Below are positions 16,676 to 26,149 of a stretch of 64,000 nucleotides of DNA, in pieces. Origin of the DNA: an uncultured Bacteroidaceae bacterium (GTDB taxonomy: Bacteria; Bacteroidota; Bacteroidia; Bacteroidales; Bacteroidaceae); the NCBI GenBank assembly GCA_934394435.1, contig CAKRRN010000003.1, positions 65,080 to 129,079 on the forward strand. Direction: 5' to 3'. The position numbers and the translations under genes were made by a program. Under the pieces are notes generated by a model, which saw nothing but the letters and a program-made list of their open reading frames with translations, had not been told where the DNA came from and ran no database searches. Positions within the stretch are counted from its first letter, which is position 1, and each line of letters starts with the position of its first letter.

Positions 16676-17434
16676 TCAATACTTGATGTCTGTCAGATAG
16701 AGTGCGTGACCAGGTACACTCTCACCCGTACATTGCCTATTCTTGGCTTCTATAGCATGGCGCATTTGAGGGATAGTCATACGGTGACGCCCTACTTCTA
16801 TTAGTGTTCCCACTATGGCGCGTACCATGTTGCGTAAGAATCGATTGGCAGAGATGGTGAATCTCCATTCGCCAGGCTTTAGTTCCTCCCAGTAGGCTTC
16901 TGTCAGAGTGCAGATGTTCGTTTTAACGTCTGTACCTGTCTTGCTAAACGAGGTGAAGTCATTATATTCAAGCAATATCTGAGCTGCTTGGTTCATTAGG
17001 GGAAAGTCCAACGGTATGTTTACCTGCCAACTATGCCGTCTGAGGAATGGGTTTTTGTGTGTATGTATATAATAATGGTAAGTACGTTTGGTGGCTGAAA
17101 ACCGTGCGTGCATCTCTGACGAGACAGGTCTGACCTCTTGTACAGCTACATCTGGTGGAAGCAAACGGTTTAGCTTATATGTTATCTGTGTACAATTTAG
17201 TACTTCTTCCTTACCCTCTTCTTCATTAGAGAAGGTTGAAAAGTCGAAGTGAGCCACCATCATGCTTGCATGTACTCCAGCATCGGTACGTCCTGCTCCT
17301 GTTACCTCAATAGGCTGACGCAATAGGGTGGAAAGTGCTTTCTGGAGCACTTCCTGCACACTTACACCGTTGGGTTGTATTTGCCATCCATGGTAGTCTG
17401 TGCCATCATAACTGAGTGTGATAAAGTATCTCAT
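16676..17434 (-). CDS. truA: tRNA pseudouridine(38-40) synthase TruA
   Basis: 252 residues from the ATG at 17434 (MRYFITLSYDGTDYHGWQIQ); an ATG at 17452 lies upstream of the -7 element and so would not be transcribed. The catalytic Asp sits in GAGRTDAGVHA. Other family blocks: ARFSATKRTYHYYI, FTSFSKTGTDVKTNICTL and RFLRNMVRAIVGTLIEVGRH. It converts U38-U40 of tRNA anticodon arms to pseudouridine. First gene of the minus-strand operon with the DMT transporter and the DUF3256-like gene. Confidence 0.95.
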   Translation of the reverse strand: MRYFITLSYDGTDYHGWQIQPNGVSVQEVLQKALSTLLRQPIEVTGAGRTDAGVHASMMVAHFDFSTFSNEEEGKEEVLNCTQITYKLNRLLPPDVAVQEVRPVSSEMHARFSATKRTYHYYIHTHKNPFLRRHSWQVNIPLDFPLMNQAAQILLEYNDFTSFSKTGTDVKTNICTLTEAYWEELKPGEWRFTISANRFLRNMVRAIVGTLIEVGRHRMTIPQMRHAIEAKNRQCTGESVPGHALYLTDIKY

Positions 17435-17439
17435 CCGTG

Positions 17440-17447
17440 CAAAGGTA
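17440..17447 (-). promoter_or_regulatory. -7 promoter element touching the truA start
   Basis: CAAAGGTA on plus, TACCTTTG on minus, ending only 5 bp from the truA ATG. Transcription would begin at or next to the start codon, so the mRNA may be leaderless. No good -33 seen. Confidence 0.5.
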
Positions 17448-17483
17448 CTCAAATCTTGAATATTACTTATGAAGTATGGACTT

Positions 17484-17518
17484 TTTGTTGAGTTTCAGGT
17501 GGATTTAACATATTTTTG
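17484..17518 (+). promoter_or_regulatory. promoter of the GLUG-repeat surface protein
   Basis: TTTGTTG (17484-17490), 20-bp spacer, TATTTTTG (17511-17518). The leader to the ATG at 17605 is about 80 nt. It is divergent from the truA promoter. Confidence 0.65.
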
Positions 17519-17604
17519 TTCTCTCTTCTCGCGATATAGTCGTACATTTATGGACGACAATCGTTTGGGTTGCCGTTTTGTTATTCATCTAAAAACCTAC
17601 TAAT

Positions 17605-20600
17605 ATGAAGAGGTACACTAATCATGCGGCGGCTCTTGTGGTCGCGCTTTCCCTGTTTGGTATTCCCTTACAGGCAGTCTCTGTGAGCAAGAGTGGTATG
17701 ACTGTACGTGCGGAGGAAAGCGAAACTTGTGAGCACAATTATTCTAATGGATTTTGTGTGGAATGTGGAGAACCTCAGCCTAACTATGTTAAACCTGGGG
17801 CTGACGGTTATTACAACTTGTCTGATGCTCATGAAATGCTATGGTGGTCAAGGGCTGTGGCAGCACAGAAGCCAAATGCTTCAGCTCGGCTTACTGCAGA
17901 TATTGACATGGAGGGTATAACTATGACTCCTATAGGTAGCAGTGAGGCAAATTCTTTCAGAGGTACTTTTGATGGTCAAGGGCACGTTATCAGTAACCTT
18001 GTGATATCTGGAGAAAGTAATATCGGACTGTTTGGGTATGTAACGGGAGGTGCCTATGTGAAGAATTTTATTCTTGACTCGTCATGCTCTATATCGGGTG
18101 CCTCTTACTGTGGCACGATAGGTTGTAGCGTAGGAGGAGGCTCTATCAATATTGAGGGTATAGGCATGGAAGGTGCGGTGACAGCCACAGGCATAAATGC
18201 AGGAGGTGTGTTAGGTTGCTGCTTGGGAGGAGCTATACTCATGTCAGACTGTTACGTGACAGGAAAAGTTATTGGCGCGTCTGAGTCTGGAGCACTCAGT
18301 GGATGGGTCGGTGGTGTAGCAAAACTATCAAATCTGTGGGCCTGTGGAGAAGTAGAGGGTATGGATGGGGAATCCTATTTATATCGGGGAGGAACGGAGT
18401 CATTCGAAAACTGTTTTGCCGTCAAAGGAAATCAAGGTAAAATTATAACGGAAGAACAGATTGCTAATGGAGCTCTTACGTTCATGTTGAACAAGGAAGT
18501 GGTGGAGAATCCTGTATGGCATCAGACGTTGGGTAGCGATGACTATCCTACGCTTAACAGAACTCATGGCGTAGTTTTCCAATTGGGCGATGATGATTAC
18601 AGTAGTCTGGCATCGGAGGATGATATTGCTGGACTGGCATCTGTAATTCTGCAGAATGTAAGTAATTACTGTTCAGAGAAAATAGCAGAACAGGCATTGC
18701 TTGATGCTTATCAAGAGCAGGCCAAAGGGCTCGCACAGTGTAAGGAAATATCAGAATTTTGTACTAAATATACTCAAATGCGTAATGAGTTGAAAGGAGT
18801 GGAGTACAGTTCTAATGTCTATTCCAAATATATGGCACGATGTGCGGAGATAAAAGCATATCTTGATGGGAATGCAGATCTTGTGGGAGAAGGAGTTGAA
18901 AGTCTGAGGGATTATCTCGAAGGAGAGGACGCTCCCTCTGCCAGTTGCCCGTTAGGTGGATATGGCTATGTGACGGAGCATCATGTGGCAACAGCAGAGC
19001 AGATAGAAGCAGAGATTGCTCGCCTAAATAAATTGTTTGATGCCGCGTTAACTGGCTCTTATGTGCCTGGTCAAGATATTACATCACTACTTGCCAATCC
19101 TGATTTTAGCTTACAGCCAGCATGGACAGGCTGGGCTGGTGTGACGGGTTCAGGTATGCAGACTGTACGTACGAAGGATGGTAAAGAATATGTTGGCGCG
19201 GAAAGTTGGCAAAAGGTAATGGACATGTACCAAACACTGTCAGGCTTACGTCCAGGGTATTATCTCGTGAGCATGAATGGTGCTTACCGTCATCACAATG
19301 ACAGATACAGCAATGCTTATTCTGCGCAGTTTTATGCTGGTGACAATAATGTATATCTGCCCAGCGTGTATGAGACGCGTATCAGTGCGGAGGAGGCTGA
19401 GGATGACGTGAATTGTAATATAAGCGGTGAGGGTACCATAGACTTGCCTATCTATGAAGATTGGAGTACTTCGTCGGAGGCTTCACCCGTGGCTTACGCT
19501 CTACATGGAATGCCTGGAATGGGCTATGCTGTAGCCAGTGGAAGAGCAAAAAACCATATTGTGGCATATGTGGGACAGGAAGGAAAACTGACCTTTGGTG
19601 TACGTATTGGAAATAATGGCTCAACAGGCAATTGGGTGGGATTTGGTAATTTCCAGCTGACCTATTGTGGTGATGCAACAACGGAGCAAACGAAGGAAGC
19701 TGTGGAACAGACTCTCGCTGAGCAGCATAGCCGTGCAAATACCATCCTGAATCTGTATAAGGTTGATGACCTTACTCCTGAGGCGGCGCCCAATTATCCT
19801 TCTGTGCTCAAGGAGGCACTTCGTCAAGCATATCAAACGGCAGAACAGGCATCTACACTTGATGAGAAACTCAGTTGTGTGGGACGGTATTCAGAACTGT
19901 TCAATCAGATAAATGAAGGTAAGGTGGCTTATCTGTCGCTCTATAAGAATGCGGGGTTGTTAGAGTCTGCAGGAACCATCTTAAAGGACAGACTGCAACC
20001 AGAGGAGTATAATGAGATACTGAATGTGTCGAAGAGCCTTTATGATGCATATGCCGATGGCGCATATACTATAGAGGAGGCTTTGCATCCTGCACTCTTG
20101 GAAAGTGAAGCTATACGAACGAACATTCCAGAAATTGATGCGAATGGGGTGATACATATTAAAAACCTGTCTGCCATGGCTTTCTTTAGCGCATACGTCA
20201 ATAGTGGGAATACTACAGCCAGTGCAAAACTGGAAGCCGATATACAAGGGGTAACAGAGGAAATGGTATTTACAGACTTCCGTGGCACACTGGATGGGGG
20301 ATATCATACTATTAGCATGAATATCAACCATGCAGGAGAAAATGCAGGACTGATAGAGGTACTTGGTGGAACTGTACGTAATCTGTATCTGGAAGGCACA
20401 ATTACAACGGATAGCAAATATGCTGGTGGTGTGGCAGGAACAACAGGAAACAGTTCGGCAACCATTCAGAATGTGGTGTGCAAGGTAAATATCGTAAGCA
20501 ATGTAGATGGAGACGGTACTCACGGGGGTATTGTGGGCTGCGCAGATTCTGAGGCAACAATCAGCAACTGCTTATATGCAGGAACACTATCAGGCGAAAA

Positions 20601-21972
20601 AACTACATGCTGTGGAGGTTTTGTGGGATGGCTAAATTCGGCTGTTACCATCAACAACAGCTTGCTGATAGGTGACATTACAGTTAATCCAAGTGGTGGA
20701 CATACTTGGGCGAGAAATCCTGGCAACTTGACCCTAAACAATAGTTATTATCTGAAGGCACATGCCACAGCTGCAGGCTTACAAATAACGTCAGAGCAAC
20801 TTGTTAGTGGTGAGGCTTGCTATTTCCTTAATAACAGTAGTAACACAGCATCAGATTGGTGTCAGACGTTGGGCATCGATCAGTATCCTTTGCCCGATCC
20901 TTCACATAAGCGTGTGGGTGTCACTTACGAAGGAACTTATACCAACGACCAGAGTAAGTTCGCCGTAGAGCATTCTGGTACCAAAGGAGATCCTTACGTA
21001 TTGGCAACCGTAGGGGACTTGGAGAGAATGCATAGCAAGATGCGCTTGGGCGAAATAACTTATTTCATACTCAATAATGACATAGACATGTCATCCGTGT
21101 CCTCATGGACTCCTCTTAATGTATATGAAGATGCTGCCAATGGTCGTAACTGGCAGGCGTGGGTTGATTTGGACGGTCGTGGTCATGTGATACGTAACCT
21201 GAAAACTTCAGGAAAGGATTATGGCAGTTTCTTTGGCGTGCTTTGCGGAAACGTACGTAATATAGGATTCGAGGATGTGGATGTGGATTGCAGTAACACG
21301 GGAAGTGGAGTGCTTGGTGGATATGTAGGTCATACTGACTATTCTGATGCAGATCGTAATCTTTATACCAGTTGTATTGAGAATGTATGGGTTACAGGAA
21401 AGTTGAAGGTGTCTTCTTCCTATTGCGGAGGATTCTTTGGCAATGTGGGTGGACCTACCGTAATGCGTAACTGCTATGCTAATGTTGAGATTACCAGCGG
21501 TGCATCACTTACTGGAGGTATCATCGGACGTGTACGCGATGCGCTTACCATGGAGAATTGTTACGTTGCTGGTAAGATAAACGCAGGAACGTGGGGCGGT
21601 ATTGTAGGAGGTGGACAGAAAGGTTCTACTCCAGCCACTACCTATAAGAATATTGTGGTATGGAACAATACAGACCAGAATTTCGGTACTACTGCTGCAA
21701 ATGATAAATTGGATGGAATCCTCTATTATGATGGATCTAATTTCAGGGAATTACAGCAAGCCGTTGTTGCGTGGGATGCCAATCTCTGGTCTTGTACGAT
21801 GGAGGATGGAGCATATCCTGTACTTATGCAGACAGCTATAGGCATACAGCCTGTGACGGACAAGAGATTTGCAAATCCGTCTTCTGGTATTTATACCTTG
21901 ACAGGAGTGCGTTTGACAAAAGCGAATAAAGGACTCTATATTATTGATGGTCGTAAGGTGTTGGTGAAGTAA
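17605..21972 (+). CDS. large secreted GLUG-repeat surface protein with T9SS-like C-terminal tail
   Basis: 1455 residues. Signal peptide to about residue 26. A Cys-pair motif CEHNYSNGFCVECGE follows at ~39-53. GLUG-type beta-repeats occur in three blocks: ~90-260, ~880-1080 and ~1130-1400 (units such as NIGLFGYVTGG, GGVLGCCLGG, GGIVGCADSEATISNC, GGFFGNVGG). Between them are helical FIVAR-like stretches (~330-450, ~700-850) and a beta-sandwich that looks like a carbohydrate-binding module (~490-690, NPDFSLQPAWTGWAG...GYYLVSMNGAYRH). The last ~30 residues (SSGIYTLTGVRL...GLYIIDGRKVLVK) resemble Prevotella-style T9SS signals. Likely an adhesin or glycan-binding protein on the surface; no catalytic motif. 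Monocistronic. Confidence 0.8.
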   Translation: MKRYTNHAAALVVALSLFGIPLQAVSVSKSGMTVRAEESETCEHNYSNGFCVECGEPQPNYVKPGADGYYNLSDAHEMLWWSRAVAAQKPNASARLTADIDMEGITMTPIGSSEANSFRGTFDGQGHVISNLVISGESNIGLFGYVTGGAYVKNFILDSSCSISGASYCGTIGCSVGGGSINIEGIGMEGAVTATGINAGGVLGCCLGGAILMSDCYVTGKVIGASESGALSGWVGGVAKLSNLWACGEVEGMDGESYLYRGGTESFENCFAVKGNQGKIITEEQIANGALTFMLNKEVVENPVWHQTLGSDDYPTLNRTHGVVFQLGDDDYSSLASEDDIAGLASVILQNVSNYCSEKIAEQALLDAYQEQAKGLAQCKEISEFCTKYTQMRNELKGVEYSSNVYSKYMARCAEIKAYLDGNADLVGEGVESLRDYLEGEDAPSASCPLGGYGYVTEHHVATAEQIEAEIARLNKLFDAALTGSYVPGQDITSLLANPDFSLQPAWTGWAGVTGSGMQTVRTKDGKEYVGAESWQKVMDMYQTLSGLRPGYYLVSMNGAYRHHNDRYSNAYSAQFYAGDNNVYLPSVYETRISAEEAEDDVNCNISGEGTIDLPIYEDWSTSSEASPVAYALHGMPGMGYAVASGRAKNHIVAYVGQEGKLTFGVRIGNNGSTGNWVGFGNFQLTYCGDATTEQTKEAVEQTLAEQHSRANTILNLYKVDDLTPEAAPNYPSVLKEALRQAYQTAEQASTLDEKLSCVGRYSELFNQINEGKVAYLSLYKNAGLLESAGTILKDRLQPEEYNEILNVSKSLYDAYADGAYTIEEALHPALLESEAIRTNIPEIDANGVIHIKNLSAMAFFSAYVNSGNTTASAKLEADIQGVTEEMVFTDFRGTLDGGYHTISMNINHAGENAGLIEVLGGTVRNLYLEGTITTDSKYAGGVAGTTGNSSATIQNVVCKVNIVSNVDGDGTHGGIVGCADSEATISNCLYAGTLSGEKTTCCGGFVGWLNSAVTINNSLLIGDITVNPSGGHTWARNPGNLTLNNSYYLKAHATAAGLQITSEQLVSGEACYFLNNSSNTASDWCQTLGIDQYPLPDPSHKRVGVTYEGTYTNDQSKFAVEHSGTKGDPYVLATVGDLERMHSKMRLGEITYFILNNDIDMSSVSSWTPLNVYEDAANGRNWQAWVDLDGRGHVIRNLKTSGKDYGSFFGVLCGNVRNIGFEDVDVDCSNTGSGVLGGYVGHTDYSDADRNLYTSCIENVWVTGKLKVSSSYCGGFFGNVGGPTVMRNCYANVEITSGASLTGGIIGRVRDALTMENCYVAGKINAGTWGGIVGGGQKGSTPATTYKNIVVWNNTDQNFGTTAANDKLDGILYYDGSNFRELQQAVVAWDANLWSCTMEDGAYPVLMQTAIGIQPVTDKRFANPSSGIYTLTGVRLTKANKGLYIIDGRKVLVK

Positions 21973-22007
21973 GGAACAACTACACCGTCATTAAAATTTA
22001 ACTGAAC

Positions 22008-22055
22008 TGCCAGAAGGGAATGGGACTTTATCTTGTTCTCTTCTGGCATCTTTTG
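22008..22055 (+). terminator. terminator of the GLUG-protein gene
   Basis: Arms TGCCAGAAG (22008-22016) and CTTCTGGCA (22040-22048), followed by TCTTTTG. The rest of 22056-22200 shows no feature beyond AT-rich leader. Confidence 0.7.
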
Positions 22056-22200
22056 TCTCTCTCTCTGTTATTAGATAGTATTGTATAGCTTTTTCTTGCT
22101 TTAAGCAACAATATTTAACGGTCCTTTTACGTTATTAAGATAAAGTAATGCCCGTTCATACTGGCAATCCGTATAACAAGAAGAGGAGGCGCAAGAGTTT

Positions 22201-24192
22201 ATGCTCTACGAATTTCTGGAAAAGACTCACATAGACAGAAAGATATACTTTTATCTGCTGTTTGTTGCAGACTTGTTCTGCACATTTTTTGCTTCTGTTT
22301 GTGCAATGGGCTTTGTGTCTATTGTCACCTTTGTGTCTTATTCCACAGAGTATGTCTTGCTGTTTCTTGGTTGCTCCTTGCTTTTGGGATCCCTTGTATA
22401 TGGTGTTTTGCGTACTTGCAGTTTTGCAGTATGTCATAGTACCATTCGTGAAATAGGAATCTTGATGAGTGCCGTTGCCTTGAAAGATATCTTGATGGGG
22501 GGCATCTTCCTTTTTGTACATTCGCACTGGGGATATACCTTTCCTCATCTGGTCGCTTTGCTTCTTTTGGATGTGCTTACCTGTATGGTTTTGCTTTTGG
22601 CAGAGCGTGTAGGTGTTGCTGTTTGGCTTGATGTGATGAGGCTAAACAATCAGCGCAAGCGTTCTTGTCCGGATGTTTTCGTGTATGGCACGGGAGAGCG
22701 TAGTGTTAGTTTCGTTCAGCTGCAGTCGCTTTCTCCGCGATACAATGTAATTGGTTTCCTTGTTCCAGGTTCTGTACGCAAGCGTTATCGTATTGCAGAC
22801 AAACTGGTATGTGGCTACGCTGACGAACAAGAGTTTGTGGGATTGGCGAATTTTCATCAAATAGAAGCTGTCATATTTACCACCATTCAAGATGCTAATG
22901 CCGAAGAGGCTCGTCTGATGAAATCTTGTTCCAAGGCCAATGTTAAGGTCTTGCTCGTTCCCCCCATGGAGGAAGTAGGAAACATGGGATTTAGACATAA
23001 TGCTGTAATGCCTCGTGAGGTTAGTATTGAGGATTTGCTTGGCAGGCCAGAGATAAAGATAAATATGAGGGCTATCACGAGCCAGTTGTCTGGTAGAAAA
23101 GTGATGGTGACGGGTGCTGCAGGAAGCATTGGCTCAGAATTATGTCGGCAATTGGCTGCGATGGGTGTTAGACAGTTAGTCTTGTTGGATAATGCAGAGA
23201 CTCCTCTGCATAACCTTCGTTTGGAGTTGTCTGACAAATTTCCTGGACTTGATTTTGTACCCATGATAGCAGATGTACGTCATGAGCACAAGCTGGACTT
23301 TGTGTTCCGTACCTACAAGCCAGAAGTCGTATTCCATGCGGCAGCCTATAAGCATGTGCCTCTGATGGAAGAAAATCCAGCCGAGGCTGTAATAACTAAT
23401 GTGGCAGGTTCTCGTCATATAGCAGACAAATGTCTGGAGTATGGAGTGGAGAAAATGGTTATGATCAGTACGGACAAGGCTGTCAATCCGACAAATATTA
23501 TGGGTTGTACGAAGCGGCTTGCTGAAATATATATACAGTCGTTGGCTTATGCTATGGAGCAAGGACTTCGGAGCGGAAAGACTCAATTCGTGACCACACG
23601 CTTTGGTAATGTGTTGGGGTCGAACGGTAGCGTGATACCACGCTTTCGTGATCAGATAGCTCATGGAGGCCCTGTCACTGTGACGCATCCAGATATTACC
23701 CGATTCTTTATGACCATACCAGAGGCTTGTCGCCTGGTTATGGAGGCTGCCACAATGGGACTAAAGAATAAAATATTCGTCTTTGATATGGGGCAGAGCG
23801 TCAGAATAGCTCATCTGGCAGAGCGTATGATAGAGTTGGCTGGCTATAAACCGGGGGTGGATATAGAAATCGAATATACAGGTTTGCGCCCAGGAGAAAA
23901 ACTCTATGAGGAGGTGCTCTCTAATGAAGAAAACACCATACCGACTGACCATGATAAGATTAGAGTGGCAAAGGTTAGAAATTATGATTATAATCAGGTG
24001 AAAGACCAACTTAATAGACTTGTGAAATTGGCTTTGGAGGATAATTTGCCAGACATGGTTCGAATGATGAAGTATCTGGTTCCAGAGTTCAAAAGTCAGA
24101 ATTCAGAATATGAGAAGTTCGACGCAGAAATGGAAACTGAGTTTATCAAGCGAAAGCAACGCTCTAAGATAATGGCAGAAATGAGCAATTAG
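22201..24192 (+). CDS. FlaA1/CapD-type nucleotide-sugar 4,6-dehydratase (polysaccharide biosynthesis protein)
   Basis: 663 residues, normal for the membrane-bound long form (PglF/WbpM type). Four hydrophobic segments fill residues ~18-140. A CoA-binding-like Rossmann domain follows (~150-280, VFVYGTGERSVSFVQL), then the SDR domain: nucleotide-binding VMVTGAAGSIGSELCRQL at ~300 and the active site ISTDKAVNPTNIMGCTKRLAE, where Met stands in place of the usual catalytic Tyr, as expected for WbpM/PglF. It likely converts UDP-GlcNAc to the UDP-4-keto-6-deoxy sugar, the first step to bacillosamine-type sugars. First gene of the glycan locus; the aminotransferase at 26150 is the natural next enzyme. 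Confidence 0.9.
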   Translation: MLYEFLEKTHIDRKIYFYLLFVADLFCTFFASVCAMGFVSIVTFVSYSTEYVLLFLGCSLLLGSLVYGVLRTCSFAVCHSTIREIGILMSAVALKDILMGGIFLFVHSHWGYTFPHLVALLLLDVLTCMVLLLAERVGVAVWLDVMRLNNQRKRSCPDVFVYGTGERSVSFVQLQSLSPRYNVIGFLVPGSVRKRYRIADKLVCGYADEQEFVGLANFHQIEAVIFTTIQDANAEEARLMKSCSKANVKVLLVPPMEEVGNMGFRHNAVMPREVSIEDLLGRPEIKINMRAITSQLSGRKVMVTGAAGSIGSELCRQLAAMGVRQLVLLDNAETPLHNLRLELSDKFPGLDFVPMIADVRHEHKLDFVFRTYKPEVVFHAAAYKHVPLMEENPAEAVITNVAGSRHIADKCLEYGVEKMVMISTDKAVNPTNIMGCTKRLAEIYIQSLAYAMEQGLRSGKTQFVTTRFGNVLGSNGSVIPRFRDQIAHGGPVTVTHPDITRFFMTIPEACRLVMEAATMGLKNKIFVFDMGQSVRIAHLAERMIELAGYKPGVDIEIEYTGLRPGEKLYEEVLSNEENTIPTDHDKIRVAKVRNYDYNQVKDQLNRLVKLALEDNLPDMVRMMKYLVPEFKSQNSEYEKFDAEMETEFIKRKQRSKIMAEMSN

Positions 24193-24254
24193 CGCAACAG
24201 TCAGTGATTTCTTGCAGAGAAAGGAACGTGGTGAAGATGAATGAACATAAAATT

Positions 24255-24470
24255 ATGAATAAAGAAGATGTACGTATCTGCGTGATAGGATTGGGTTATG
24301 TGGGATTACCCTTGGCTCGTCTGTTTTCTACAAAATTCCCAACGGTTGGGTTCGATATGAATCAAAGCCGTGTGGATTCTTTGATGAATGGACACGATGC
24401 CACACTAGAGGTGGAAGAGTCATGGTTAAAAATGTCTACCTCTGACCTTATGGTTGCAATGACATTATGA
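24255..24470 (+). pseudogene. truncated nucleotide-sugar dehydrogenase (UDP-ManNAc/GlcNAc dehydrogenase type)
   Basis: From ATG 24255 the protein reads MNKEDVRICVIGLGYVGLPL with ARLFSTKF and VGFDMNQSRVDSL, then GHDATLEV: the unmistakable N-terminal NAD-binding domain of WbpA/TviB-type dehydrogenases, which are normally ~420 residues. After about 60 residues similarity stops (EESWLKMSTSDLMVAMTL) and the frame ends at 24470. Over 80% of the gene is missing, including the catalytic Cys domain, so it cannot be active. The break lies next to a 38-bp duplication (24471-24546), pointing to a deletion/duplication event. Upstream in-frame ATGs (24204, 24240) exist. Confidence 0.85.
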
Positions 24471-24546
24471 CGATAGAAGTATGTTGTCTGTAAATTATCC
24501 CTATATACCGATAGAAGTATGTTGTCTGTAATTATTCCTATATATA
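24471..24546 (+). repeat. 38-bp imperfect tandem duplication over the glycosyltransferase start
   Basis: Copy 1 begins CGATAGAAGTATGTTGTCTG at 24471 and copy 2 begins the same at 24509. Both include an ATG (24481 and 24519), but copy 1 has one extra A after CTGTA, shifting its frame to a stop after 16 codons. Only copy 2 opens the real glycosyltransferase gene. Confidence 0.85.
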
Positions 24547-25520
24547 ACGAGGAGAAGAGCATTGTGATGTGCATGGACTCTATCTTAAACCAAGACTATC
24601 CTCATGATGATATGGAGGTACTCTTGGTTGACGGTATGAGTACGGATAATACTCGGAAATTATTGTCTCCCTACCAGAAACGCTATTCTTTTGTACATCT
24701 GCTTGATAATCCTGGGCGTACAGCTCCTAGGGCAATGAATATCGGTATACGCGCTGCGAAGGGTGATGTCCTGATGAGGCTGGATGCACATGCACTATAT
24801 GAGCGAGACTATTTCACTGTGCTTGTACGTTCACTCCAGAAACTTCATGCAGACAATGTTGGTGTGGCGTGGGTGACTGATGTCTTACATCATGATGCAC
24901 GCGGTTTGGCCATAAAGGCAGTGCTTAGTTGTCCTTTCGGAGTTGGCAATTCGTCTTTCCGTACTACAGGCATTGAACATGCTATGGAGGTTGAGACTGT
25001 TCCATTTGGATGTTGGCCTCGCGATGCTTTTCAAAAGTACGGCATGTTTGATGAACGTCTGACGCGCAACCAAGATATAGAACTTAACAAACGCATACGG
25101 CGTGCAGGAGGACATATCTATATAATACCAGATACCCACTGCACTTATCTTGCCAGAGACAATTATCGCGCTTTGGCAAAAAATAATTATGCTAACGGAC
25201 TCTGGAATGTAAAGACTGTTGCCATTACGAGGCATTTCTCTTCGCTTAGTGTACGTCACTTTGTGCCTATGTGTTTTGTCCTTTCTCTTGTGCTACCATT
25301 GGTGCTTGGCTTTTTGTGGCATCCGTTGTGGCTACTTGGACTACTTTCCTTATTCCTGTATTTGATATTACTTCTTGCTGTAAGTGTGCGTATGTCTCGT
25401 GCAGAACATTTGAGCGTGCTTCACTTGCTTGCGGCTTTCCTTACGTTGCACTTCTCTTATGGCTGTGGGTCAATTGCTGGACTTTGGCAAACTCGCATGA
25501 TGACGTGTAAAGGAAAATAA
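24519..25520 (+). CDS. GT2-family glycosyltransferase (ExoA-like)
   Basis: 333 residues. The GT-A fold begins at once (MLSVIIPIYNEEKSIVMCMDS), with LLVDGMSTDNT, the DxD-like LMRLDAHALYERDYF near residue 90, and TRNQDIELNKRIRRAG with the (D/E)xE acceptor-side motif near residue 190. Two or three hydrophobic helices (~245-320) anchor the C-terminus in the inner membrane. This build resembles ExoA-type transferases that act on lipid-linked sugars. Its start lies in the second copy of a 38-bp duplication just after a deleted dehydrogenase gene, so its original promoter or ribosome-entry context has probably changed. It is followed 13 bp later by the sugar transferase. Confidence 0.87.
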   Translation: MLSVIIPIYNEEKSIVMCMDSILNQDYPHDDMEVLLVDGMSTDNTRKLLSPYQKRYSFVHLLDNPGRTAPRAMNIGIRAAKGDVLMRLDAHALYERDYFTVLVRSLQKLHADNVGVAWVTDVLHHDARGLAIKAVLSCPFGVGNSSFRTTGIEHAMEVETVPFGCWPRDAFQKYGMFDERLTRNQDIELNKRIRRAGGHIYIIPDTHCTYLARDNYRALAKNNYANGLWNVKTVAITRHFSSLSVRHFVPMCFVLSLVLPLVLGFLWHPLWLLGLLSLFLYLILLLAVSVRMSRAEHLSVLHLLAAFLTLHFSYGCGSIAGLWQTRMMTCKGK

Positions 25521-25533
25521 AACTGAAGATAGA

Positions 25534-26139
25534 ATGATAAAATGGATATTTGACCGTCTTGTTGCTCTGCTTGGGCTAATAGTCCTTGGGTGGTTGATTG
25601 TTGTTATAGCAGTGTGTATAAGGGCTAAGATGGGCTCCCCCGTCTTCTTTAGACAGAAAAGAGTAGGGCGAGAAGGAAAGCTTTTCACCATGGTAAAGTT
25701 TCGTACCATGACTACTGACCATGGAGGAAACAGTGTGAGTGTTGCCGGTGAGAATAGAATAACACCATTCGGTGCAAAATTACGTCGGTTGAAACTGGAC
25801 GAATTACCAGAACTCTGGAATGTTCTAGTGGGTGATATGTCCTTTGTAGGTCCGCGTCCAGATGTTCCTGGTTATGCCGACTCTCTGACGGGATCTGACA
25901 GAGAAATTCTTCAACTACGCCCAGGAATAACAGGGCCTGCTACCTTAAAGTATCGGAATGAAGAAATACTTCTGGCATCAAAACCTAATCCACGTCAGTT
26001 CAATGACGAAGTTGTATTCCCAGATAAAGTGCGTTTGAACTTACTCTATCTGCATCATCATACGTTCTGTGGCGATTTGAAAATGATAATAGCAACAGTG
26101 CTAGGCAAACAGATCCTTTATCATGGGGAATTTATATGA
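25534..26139 (+). CDS. undecaprenyl-phosphate sugar phosphotransferase (PglC/WcaJ catalytic type)
   Basis: 201 residues: one N-terminal hydrophobic hairpin (~8-28), then the bacterial sugar transferase domain with SPVFFRQKRVGREGKLFTMVKFRTM, LKLDELPELWNVL and MSFVGPRPDVPGY (the DE-containing and PRP motifs), and LRPGITGPATL. It is the short, PglC-like form without extra membrane domains. It transfers a phosphosugar from a UDP-sugar to undecaprenyl phosphate, starting a lipid-linked glycan. With the FlaA1-type dehydratase and the DegT aminotransferase it fits a bacillosamine-type priming step. Confidence 0.92.
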   Translation: MIKWIFDRLVALLGLIVLGWLIVVIAVCIRAKMGSPVFFRQKRVGREGKLFTMVKFRTMTTDHGGNSVSVAGENRITPFGAKLRRLKLDELPELWNVLVGDMSFVGPRPDVPGYADSLTGSDREILQLRPGITGPATLKYRNEEILLASKPNPRQFNDEVVFPDKVRLNLLYLHHHTFCGDLKMIIATVLGKQILYHGEFI

Positions 26140-26149
26140 GTAAAGAATT

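Noticed and set aside
24204..24470. Genuine small NAD-binding protein
   Set aside because: Sequence matches only the first ~60 residues of a ~420-residue dehydrogenase and ends next to a duplication; no stand-alone family of this kind is known to me.
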